A DNA stretch of 64,000 nucleotides from Tritrichomonas musculus (lineage: Eukaryota; Parabasalia; Tritrichomonadida; Tritrichomonadidae), in NCBI GenBank assembly GCA_039105265.1, contig JAPFFF010000058.1, forward strand, positions 62,001 through 126,000, read 5' to 3'. The notes under the pieces were generated by a model that searched no databases, was not told where the DNA came from, and saw only the letters and a program-made list of their open reading frames with translations. Position numbers and translations under genes: made by a program. This document shows, piece after piece, positions 57,601 to 64,000 of this stretch; the stretch's first letter is position 1, and every line of letters starts with the position of its first letter.

Positions 57601-60498
57601 CTTTCTGCTTATTCATTTCTTATCTCTTTGTTATATTCGGTTGAAATTCTTGATGCTTTTATTCCTTGGCTTTATTCAAAAATAACGTCTTTTTCTCCTT
57701 CACAAATTATTTCAATGACTTTTATTTTGAATTCATTATTTAAAACAAAAAGAGTTAAAGATGCAATGCTTGCTTTGTCATCTAAATTTAATTTTCCAGG
57801 AATCATCAATTCTCTTCTTGAACATGAAGTTCCAAACGAAATTCAATTTCATTATAAAACTCAAATTTTTAATTTATTAACAATTTATTATAAACTATTG
57901 AATAATTTGTATCACAAAAAGAAATTGATTTTAATTGATGAAATAATGAAAATTAAGAAACCTTTTAATCATGTTTTTAATAATTTTCTCACAATTCACC
58001 CAATCAAGCTTGATCAGCCATTTTTGCCAGAAATAAACAATGACGAACTCAAAAAATTCTGGGAAAATATAAATGAAGTGAAAACTTTTTGGATTAATTG
58101 TGATCGTCCTTCAATAGAACCAAAGGCCAATGAAATTGACAAATTTATAGATCATTATATAAAAATAGAGAAAAATATTCCAGAAATAAATTGCAATCAA
58201 TCAGAAATGCATTTAGACACATTTTATTCAAAAATTCAATCAATTCGTTATTGTGCAAGGGAACCTTTTTGGATCTACCAATGGATGGTTAAAGGGAGGA
58301 AATTCATTGAACTTCAAGAACATGATGATATATTGTGCCAAGTTTTACGTGATGTTGAAAGTTTGAATACAAATGAATCAGATGAATTTTATTTCGATGA
58401 TGAAATTGATGTTGATTGTTACTTTTTGACAGATTTTTGTCAGAATGAATTATTTAATAAATTAATTAAAGAGTTCTCATTAAACAGCGATAAACACGAG
58501 TTATTTAATGCTGTTGTTAATAACAGAGTTGCTATTTATTCATTTCTTGACTTGCTAAATCTTTACATTTCAGAAAACAGAGATGAAAATGAATCGATAA
58601 AACGATTATTGAATTATCTATTCAATTCTGAAATAAAAAACAAAGACACATTTAAAGTTAACTTCTCAGATGTTTGTGGGAACAATTTAATTGACTTTGC
58701 TTTGTCTCCTGGAATTCGTGATGATTCTGACATGTTATATAAAATATCTGAAATTTTATGCCAGTTTGAAAATTTGCCAATGAAAGTCACTTTTATTGCT
58801 GGTCTCTTGTTCAATGCGAATAAAGAAAAGTACACGCAAATAGCATTAAAACTCTGTTTTCAAACTGGTTCAAATGAATTTCCAAACATTATCAAAACGA
58901 TACAGAATTTATTTGACAAACAATTTGAAAACGATAAAAAAGTGCCATCTTACGTAGCCATTAAATACTACTTAAAATTGTGTCCATCTCTGATACAGAC
59001 CAAAGAATCAGTTATTTTAATGATTCTTAAACAGGCCCTTTTATATTACAGCAATGGTCATAAAGATGACCAAGAAGCAATTGACTTAGTCTGTTTGATC
59101 CTCAATAAATTGGCACCAGAAAGAGAATTGACACAACAATTGATCATTCCAACTGATGAAGAAATTGATTTCTCAATTTCTTATTCATCAACGAGAGCCA
59201 ATCACAATGCACCAGAATCGCACGCAATGCTTCAGCAGGCGCCAAAAGATTTGATTGACAGTAATCCGACCTTTTGGAATCTTTATTGCGATTACAGAAC
59301 CGTTCTTAACGACATTGTTATTAACGATGAAAAGTGCATTGAAAAACTGAAATTTTTGTCAGATTTCCCTGAATTGTTATGCTTCGAGAAGAGATTGGCT
59401 CATTTCCAAAACAAGATGAAAAAGAGAATAACTAAAGATGAATATCTCGACGTAAATGTTGATCGATCAACGGTTCTCGTTGACTCATACGAACAACTTT
59501 ATCGTAAGACACGCGAGGAATGGCTTTGCAAGCTAAGAATCTCTTTCAAAGGAGAAAAAGGAGTCGATATGGGCGGTTTAACAAAAGAATGGTTTTCATT
59601 GGTGACAAAAGAAATATTTAATCCAAATTTTGCACTTTTTAATTTGTCTGAAAATCAAACTTATCAGCCAAATCCTCTCTCGGGAATCAATGCTGAGCAC
59701 ATTGGATACTTCAGATTCATTGGCAAAGTAATTGCACGTGCATTGATACAGAGACAATGCGTGAATGCCCATTTTACGCGATCTTTCTGTAGACAAATTC
59801 TTCATCAGCAAGTAAAGTTAAAGGATTTCGAAGATATAAATGAAAATATTTATAAATCAATGAAATCAATATTAGATGATGACGTCGAACCTCTTTGTTT
59901 GAATTTCACTATCGATGAGGATGAACTTGGCGTTACTAAAACAATTTTATTAAAAGAAAATGGCGACGAAATTGACGTAAATAATGAAAATAAAAAAGAA
60001 TACGTTAGTTTATATACAAATTACCGATTAAGAAAGTCAATTATTGACCAAGTAACCGCTTTTTGTGAAGGTTTTAATTTTTTAATACCTCATGAAGAAA
60101 TTAGAATGTTCTCGCCTAGTGAACTTGATTTACTTATTTGTGGGATACCTAATATCGACGTAAATGACCTAATGATGCACACTTCATATTCATATCCATA
60201 TAATAAAGATCATCCTGTTGTACAGATGTTCTTCAAAGTTATTTCTAACTGGAGTAATGAATATTTGGGGAAGTTCTTACTTTTTTTGACGGGATCTTCT
60301 CAGATGCCAGTGATTGGTTTTAAATATTATTGCGATATTGGAAAACCAATTACATTGTCACATGTTAGCGATAAAGAAAGATTGTGTGTTGCTCATACTT
60401 GCTTTAATACTCTTGATTTGCCTGAATATGATAGTGAAGAAATAATGAATAGAAAATTATTGCAATCAATTGAAGAATTGGAATTTGCAATAGCTTGA
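54658..60498 (+). CDS. HECT-type E3 ubiquitin ligase with long helical N-terminus
   Basis: 1,946 residues. The HECT domain spans about 1,600-1,946: the N-lobe begins LRISFKGEKGVDMGGLTKEW and continues FRFIGKVIARALIQRQ. The C-lobe holds the catalytic cysteine in VAHTCFNTLDLP (Cys1915) and ends in acidic and hydrophobic residues as usual. The first 1,550 residues are helical solenoid, of HUWE1/Tom1 style, with no other domain recognised. The enzyme takes ubiquitin from an E2 onto its Cys and passes it to substrates; substrate choice would lie in the solenoid. The frame is uninterrupted over 5.8 kb, in line with the intron-poor genome. Confidence 0.93.
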   Translation: MTKHPLLLSSSKIFVDSNLIDNIHQSIIDLQFDPPKDEIRKLFDDSISYLDADIDSQAMDELLSLILSCYLRIPEQKNELFKIIFENSQKNSNRLILFALILSQTEHSSVPSEVCNLISIISKQILSQIRQPQEQFKIFNHEISPKYKSNFICDIILTLKASEKVVSLFYSYILTQKDISKTRIDKIFQKISKSNAITLLSEDVLIKTTHFENFSQENLSVIIPKLTEKTFLKVLHLIHETFSEEKTFIKPLVSSLFDKCIEFDIKFKILQDFFPTILDSLDHSIIKPSYWNYFDKNDIILPQKVTEKIVDFPDPKTALKVIQNIQKIPIEILAEGLLHTDDIEIFERLVQYSFYGKENSTFSEEKFWLHLFSVISSSKERYSNSLMNKIVDIFEKFVDENNFFIYVESMIFENYPTTNNGNYFLFDLYSRLSYEYKENFNENKEVLLTKIRERKKFPLPSFWNLFDFEFIEQFFEEENNIPLMLYAYHFCNISSLSTRKIKTITIRTLKSEKSKNLIADFISNNDLDYLANMDEDSLSLIISALIFVEQKEKPKIYGLTKETVLPFISILFNFLNSINSLPIEISSEIESMILPACKYLSKSDMPLLIESIDSILNHYDHLFNPNFFKCNITFEMIEILFFQLINNCYKADKSIILEMIFSLQSQYSTNEKVKLLFDKNGINLFVFIIKNKSRINNFERLKKFEFDLKILDLKKISKIAVDSIQNALFYEESINTINFLENYCKNVPKLKFTNLKNINKIIHKTIERKKWNDIFNIFKFMAEKSLEKEFKENSMINFSFDSLHLNKFLLDILTIEKIENVHSIFEMLFKILMKDDLIATNYLIVLFEKISFTWNIEPKEFLEKYSNEYKTYKDLFINSMRKVFGFHPISQEFVRKTKVKNISTNQSKILTKIFDLTNKKINDYQSFILLQNIASSFPFLFSHLNIKKLFSTVVKTLDSFTLLFTVQNNSNKEIINDLKRSLSAYSFLISLLYSVEILDAFIPWLYSKITSFSPSQIISMTFILNSLFKTKRVKDAMLALSSKFNFPGIINSLLEHEVPNEIQFHYKTQIFNLLTIYYKLLNNLYHKKKLILIDEIMKIKKPFNHVFNNFLTIHPIKLDQPFLPEINNDELKKFWENINEVKTFWINCDRPSIEPKANEIDKFIDHYIKIEKNIPEINCNQSEMHLDTFYSKIQSIRYCAREPFWIYQWMVKGRKFIELQEHDDILCQVLRDVESLNTNESDEFYFDDEIDVDCYFLTDFCQNELFNKLIKEFSLNSDKHELFNAVVNNRVAIYSFLDLLNLYISENRDENESIKRLLNYLFNSEIKNKDTFKVNFSDVCGNNLIDFALSPGIRDDSDMLYKISEILCQFENLPMKVTFIAGLLFNANKEKYTQIALKLCFQTGSNEFPNIIKTIQNLFDKQFENDKKVPSYVAIKYYLKLCPSLIQTKESVILMILKQALLYYSNGHKDDQEAIDLVCLILNKLAPERELTQQLIIPTDEEIDFSISYSSTRANHNAPESHAMLQQAPKDLIDSNPTFWNLYCDYRTVLNDIVINDEKCIEKLKFLSDFPELLCFEKRLAHFQNKMKKRITKDEYLDVNVDRSTVLVDSYEQLYRKTREEWLCKLRISFKGEKGVDMGGLTKEWFSLVTKEIFNPNFALFNLSENQTYQPNPLSGINAEHIGYFRFIGKVIARALIQRQCVNAHFTRSFCRQILHQQVKLKDFEDINENIYKSMKSILDDDVEPLCLNFTIDEDELGVTKTILLKENGDEIDVNNENKKEYVSLYTNYRLRKSIIDQVTAFCEGFNFLIPHEEIRMFSPSELDLLICGIPNIDVNDLMMHTSYSYPYNKDHPVVQMFFKVISNWSNEYLGKFLLFLTGSSQMPVIGFKYYCDIGKPITLSHVSDKERLCVAHTCFNTLDLPEYDSEEIMNRKLLQSIEELEFAIA

Positions 60499-60513
60499 TT
60501 TTTTTATTTGCTG

Positions 60514-60531
60514 TTTTTTTTTTTTTTTTTT
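60514..60531 (+). repeat. T18 tract after the HECT gene
   Basis: An uninterrupted T run 16 bp after the stop codon. Confidence 0.85.
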
Positions 60532-60628
60532 ATTTATACTTAGATTGTTAATTATGTAATTAATAAAAAATAAGATTTACTCAAAATGCAGTAAAAATGT
60601 ATTAAAAAAAGAATAATGATATTGAATT

Positions 60629-61720
60629 ATGATTGATTCAGTCAAAAGACTTCTAGATATCTATGAACCATATCAACACATACACACACAAAAAAAAATA
60701 CTATATAGTCTAGTAGGTGTAGGATGTGGACCACTTTATTCACCATGCAATCGTGTTCTGATCAACTGGTTTCCATTAGAACATTATTCCAAGATATTAG
60801 GATTATTTAATTCTACAGCAGGATGCGGCCTCCTTCTTGCCCAAACGCCATTAACATTACTATCACAAGCCATTGGTTGGCGCTGGTGCTTTTTTTTGAT
60901 TGCAATCATCTCAGTTCTCCTTGCAACGACGTATTTAATTTTTGTCAAAGGGAATCCGGTTAGTAACGGTTATCCGGCGGTTAATGACAGTTTGATAAAA
61001 GACAGCAAATCAACGTCAACCAAAGAAAAAATGCACCAAATTTTGAATAACATGACGACAATCATCTCAAATCCAAATTTCTGGCTTCTCGGATTTTTTG
61101 TGTTTTTTGAAAACGGCGCTTTTTACAATGTAACGGGCATTTGGGGTGGACCCTATTTGAAAGAGATGCATGGTTATGACTCTGTCAAAGCAAGTAATGC
61201 CCTTTTGGGCCTTTCGGTTGGATTCTGCTTCGGCTCTCTCTTAAATCCTTATCTTCCTTATTTGCCGTGTAACGCGAAAAAAGAGACACTTTTAATTGGC
61301 ACGGCTGTCGCCATTGGGTGCTGCATTCCACTTGGATTCTTCACAAAAAGCTTGACTTACGTTGTGGTTATTTTGTTGTTGACCGTTCATGCAATTCTAA
61401 CCGCCGGTTTGGGAACTGTCACTTTTCCGTTTGCTCTCGATTTCTTTCATCCTTCTGTCGGAGCTTCTTTCGCTGGCTGTTTGAACTTTTTCGCTTTCTT
61501 TTCACTGATTGTGTGCATGCCTGTGACAGCAAAAGTTCTTGACTGCTTTGGAACACTGCCAAACGATCCTGATTTGCACAGTCCGGATGGCTTCAAGTTC
61601 GGAATTTGGGTGTTTAGTATGTGCAGACTTGCTCTTGGAAGCATATTTCTTTTGTTTGTAAAAAATAGAAAGGATGATCAGATTATTGACAATATTTCTA
61701 ACTATCATTCTGTTGATTAA
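60629..61720 (+). CDS. MFS transporter lacking its N-terminal helices
   Basis: 363 residues. About nine or ten membrane helices are visible, for example LYSLVGVGCGPLYSPCNRVL, ILGLFNSTAGCGLLLAQTP, FFLIAIISVLLATTYLIF and VVVILLLTVHAILTAGLG. The text CGPLYSPCNRVLINWFP is what normally lies in the third helix of organic-anion or sugar-type MFS carriers, so the first two helices (about 70-100 residues) are missing. The DNA upstream (130 bp to the HECT stop) is plain A+T. This is either a 5'-truncated pseudogene with the 3' part still open, or an unusual short carrier. The G+C content is higher than in its surroundings. Confidence 0.75.
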   Translation: MIDSVKRLLDIYEPYQHIHTQKKILYSLVGVGCGPLYSPCNRVLINWFPLEHYSKILGLFNSTAGCGLLLAQTPLTLLSQAIGWRWCFFLIAIISVLLATTYLIFVKGNPVSNGYPAVNDSLIKDSKSTSTKEKMHQILNNMTTIISNPNFWLLGFFVFFENGAFYNVTGIWGGPYLKEMHGYDSVKASNALLGLSVGFCFGSLLNPYLPYLPCNAKKETLLIGTAVAIGCCIPLGFFTKSLTYVVVILLLTVHAILTAGLGTVTFPFALDFFHPSVGASFAGCLNFFAFFSLIVCMPVTAKVLDCFGTLPNDPDLHSPDGFKFGIWVFSMCRLALGSIFLLFVKNRKDDQIIDNISNYHSVD

Positions 61721-62027
61721 GATTAATCAAATAATTATTATTTTATTTTATTTTATTTTATTTTTATGTTGATTAAGACATACTAATTATTTTATCATAT
61801 TAAAGTGTTTTTAGACTATATGAAACAAACACAAGTATAATAATTTATAGAAAGAAATGAATAAAAAAAAAATAGAATTCATTAAAGAATTTTTACTTTT
61901 GTAAACTTATTTTAAGTTTATTTACATAAATAATTTTATCTAACTAATATCCTGTGGTATGATTCTAACATAATTAATCATTTGCATTTATATTTTAAAT
62001 TACAGTACTAAATACCATTTAACGTAA
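61721..62027. other. Spacer with (TTTTA)n microsatellite
   Basis: About 307 bp after the MFS gene. A run of about five TTTTA units lies at about 61,740-61,764. Nothing else was seen before the tRNA. Confidence 0.5.
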
Positions 62028-62099
62028 GGGGCCGTAGCTCACCGGTAGAGCATTGGATTGCAGATCCAGCGGTAATCGGTTCGATTCCGGTCAGCCCCT
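62028..62099 (+). tRNA. tRNA-Cys (anticodon GCA)
   Basis: 72 nt that folds as a full cloverleaf. The acceptor stem is GGGGCCG with CAGCCCC (one C-A mismatch at pair 6-67). The D arm is GCTC-ACCGGTA-GAGC. The anticodon arm is TTGGA-TTGCAGA-TCCAG with GCA at 62,060-62,062. The T arm is ATCGG-TTCGATT-CCGGT. The discriminator is U (62,099), a cysteine identity element. Internal promoters fit: A box TAGCTCACCGG at 62,035-62,045 and a perfect B box GGTTCGATTCC at 62,078-62,088. There is no intron. A T7 run at 62,101-62,107 is the Pol III terminator. Confidence 0.97.
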
Positions 62100-62100
62100 C

Positions 62101-62107
62101 TTTTTTT
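62101..62107 (+). terminator. RNA polymerase III terminator of tRNA-Cys
   Basis: A T7 run starts two bases after the tRNA end. Confidence 0.85.
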
Positions 62108-62301
62108 AATCAATTCCATTGATGCTTTGACATAATATTTTGCCATATTCCTTATATCAATTAAAAAATGCTACAGGCATATATTATAAGCACAATTTCT
62201 TTTTATAATATTTAATTTCTGCCCTATTTTGTATAATTTTATAAGAAACTTTTTGAATTCAACCAATTATTATTTAATTTTGTCGTTTTTTTAATTGTAT
62301 A

Positions 62302-63561
62302 ATGATTCGAGAAATAATAAATATTCAAATTGGGCAAGGTGGAAATGCAATTGGTCAAATGTTTTGGAATTTTCTTAATTCAGAGCATTTATTATATATA
62401 TACTTTAACAGATCATCTCCCCTTAATGAAAAACGTGCAGTATATTTTAACGAAGAACCAAATCAAAAATTTATTGCAAGATCAATTTTTGTTGGTTTAA
62501 AGGATCAAATAAATGATCTTCAAAAGAGATATATTAACACAATTTTTTCACCGACCAACTTTATATATTCGAATCCAGAGAAGATAAATATTTGGTCAAA
62601 ACAATTTTATACTGAAAACCCAAATGTATGTGACATGATCATTGATTCTGTACGAAAAGAATCTGAAAAATGCGATTTTCTTCAAGGATTCCAAATTCTT
62701 CATTGCCTTGGAGGAAGCACAGGCTCTGGACTTTCATGTTTGATACTAGAAAAACTTCGTGATGAATATCCAGATGTTGTTCTTTCAACTTTTTCCGTTC
62801 TGCCTCATAAAACAGAAGGATTGACTGGTCTAATTAATTGCGAATTGTCGTTTCCATATCTCATCAAGTATTCCGATGCCACTTTTTGTTATGACAATGA
62901 TAAAATTGAGAAAATGTGTTTGAAAGGTTTACATTCCACTCAAATTTCTTATGATGATCTGAATTATTTGATTGCGCATTCAATGTCAGGAATAACGGGA
63001 CAATATCGTTTCCCCGACCAAATAAACTCTGAATTGCGAAAAGTTGTAATAAACCATGTCACTTTTCCTCGACTTCATTTTTTGTCTTCTAGCTTTGCTC
63101 CTTTTGCTTCTCGTGGCGGAAACAGGCTGCATGGCTTCAATCCTGTCCAATTGTCATCTGACTTGTTCAATGACAAATTCACATTCACAAATACAAATGA
63201 TCCAAACGGAGTTTACATGAATGCCTCTGTCTGCTTCAGAGGAAGAATGAAAAGCAAAGTTTTGGAAGAATATGTTTTCCCTAACTTTGAGAAAATTAAA
63301 CCAGATTTATCTATTAAAACTTCTTTCTGCACTGTTTTAACCGACTATCCTGACTATGCTGCCTCTTTGATAACAAATCACACTTCAATTAAGCAGCATT
63401 TTGTAGAATACAATAAAATTTTCGATAAATTTTGCTCTAGCAAAGGCTTTCTTCACTACTATACTGACAAAGGAGTGGAATTGGACGACTTTAAACAAGC
63501 ACGAGAAAATTTAACTGATTTGATTGAACAATATGAAATGATAGAAACAGAAAACAAATAA
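62302..63561 (+). CDS. Divergent beta-like tubulin
   Basis: 419 residues. The GTPase core shows the tubulin N-terminus (REIINIQIGQGGNAIGQMFW), the signature loop GGSTGSG in LGGSTGSGLSCLILEKLRDE, RFPDQINSELRKVVINHVTF and FPRLHFLSSSFAPFASRGG. The C-terminal half retains CFRGRM and FLHYYTDKGVELDDF. These match beta-tubulin best, but identity looks low and the acidic tail is almost absent (ends EMIETENK). Canonical beta-tubulin is about 445 residues and extremely conserved, so this is a specialised or fast-evolving paralogue, perhaps for a cytoskeletal structure peculiar to trichomonads, or a decaying copy that is still open. Confidence 0.88.
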   Translation: MIREIINIQIGQGGNAIGQMFWNFLNSEHLLYIYFNRSSPLNEKRAVYFNEEPNQKFIARSIFVGLKDQINDLQKRYINTIFSPTNFIYSNPEKINIWSKQFYTENPNVCDMIIDSVRKESEKCDFLQGFQILHCLGGSTGSGLSCLILEKLRDEYPDVVLSTFSVLPHKTEGLTGLINCELSFPYLIKYSDATFCYDNDKIEKMCLKGLHSTQISYDDLNYLIAHSMSGITGQYRFPDQINSELRKVVINHVTFPRLHFLSSSFAPFASRGGNRLHGFNPVQLSSDLFNDKFTFTNTNDPNGVYMNASVCFRGRMKSKVLEEYVFPNFEKIKPDLSIKTSFCTVLTDYPDYAASLITNHTSIKQHFVEYNKIFDKFCSSKGFLHYYTDKGVELDDFKQARENLTDLIEQYEMIETENK

Positions 63562-63571
63562 AGAAAAAATT

Positions 63572-63643
63572 ATAGAATCTGTAAATTATTATTAGAATAA
63601 CATCATTAAACACATTTGTATATGCTTTCTTTACAGATTCTAT
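63572..63643. repeat. 14-bp perfect inverted repeat after the tubulin-like gene
   Basis: ATAGAATCTGTAAA (63,572-63,585) and TTTACAGATTCTAT (63,630-63,643) are exact complements with a 44-nt loop, beginning 11 bp after the stop. It could be a 3'-UTR stem or the ends of a tiny foldback element. Confidence 0.85.
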
Positions 63644-64000
63644 GCAAAGAATGAATGACATTCATTAAAAGAGAAAGAAAGAAAAATCATGCAAAGCTAT
63701 AAAATTTAAAATGAAATTAAAACCATTTTTAAAATAATAACATTTAACGTAAAGTGAAAGAAATAAAGGGGGTCGATTCAAAAAATAATTATTTTCAAGG
63801 GAAAACGATAATAAAAATTTATTTTGAGAAAAAAATATTTGCAAAAAAAAAAAATTTCTTAAAACTATATTTTCTGAAAAAATATTCAATTTTTTCTTAA
63901 CTTGATCGTCGACCCCTATTTTATTGAATGAGACCCCTATTTTTTGGGGGCACTTTAATTTTTATTTATATAGAGTTTTGATCTTTTTTTGTGCAATTTC
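63644..64000. other. 3' flank with repeated GACCCCTATTTT
   Basis: No gene was seen. GACCCCTATTTT occurs twice (about 63,911 and 63,932), and the inverted form GGGGGTCGA lies at about 63,768. The pattern suggests the edge of another repeat that continues past the window. Confidence 0.5.

Noticed and set aside
1-64000. Spliceosomal introns
   Set aside because: The conserved trichomonad 3' intron signal ACTAACACACAG was not seen, and all genes read as single exons.

Overview
The window is about 64 kb of very A+T-rich, intron-poor eukaryotic DNA. It fits a parabasalid protist (trichomonad, of the Tritrichomonas / Histomonas / Trichomonas kind). The reasons are: a Maverick/Polinton element; single-exon genes with 5' leaders of only about 9-14 nt behind TCA-type initiator motifs; and typical trichomonad families (a BspA-like leucine-rich repeat protein, small Myb proteins, a kinase-Sel1 protein, a BTB plus F5/8C protein, giant coiled coils, a HECT ligase with a long solenoid, a divergent tubulin). 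The genus is an inference; no marker gene decides it.

Region 1 (1 to about 15.2 kb) is most of a Polinton/Maverick. The window opens inside its protein-primed DNA polymerase B. Then come the integrase, several small proteins, a 1,282-residue fibre-like protein, a probable major capsid protein, two small proteins sharing a MAFGSWFK N-terminus, an A32/FtsK-type packaging ATPase and a 477-residue protein of unknown role. The part seen looks whole, with open frames packed tail to tail, so the insertion looks recent. The right end holds nested direct repeats and a strong hairpin. The exact terminus was not fixed and the left end lies outside the window.

Region 2 (15.3 to 43.1 kb) is host gene space: a small element with TA-flanked inverted ends, a pseudokinase-Sel1 protein, a ZNFX1-like helicase with NF-X1 zinc fingers, coiled-coil proteins, a BTB-F5/8C protein, an active-looking kinase with a charged tail, VPS54 (GARP tethering complex), a SANT/Myb protein, an APC6/CDC16-like TPR protein, an exostosin-type glycosyltransferase and ADA2 (SAGA-type coactivator).

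Region 3 (43.1 to 48.8 kb) has no intact gene. It contains decayed coding remains of unknown origin, a cluster of perfect inverted repeats, and two short tandem arrays. Region 4 (48.8 to 64 kb) has the BspA-like gene, a second palindrome-rich element with TA-flanked inverted ends, a 27-bp perfect inverted repeat, an R2R3-like Myb gene, a 1,946-residue HECT E3 ligase, an MFS transporter lacking its N-terminal helices, a tRNA-Cys(GCA) and a divergent beta-like tubulin.

The host genes are not an operon. They are unrelated housekeeping and surface or signalling genes on both strands, separated by 0.1-1.1 kb of A+T-rich spacer. The strongest novelty candidates are the G+C-rich double-hairpin repeat found inside three different Polinton genes in different frames, the paired MAFGSWFK proteins, the fibre-like giant protein, the pseudokinase-Sel1 fusion, the divergent tubulin and the decayed patch at 43.4-46.0 kb.
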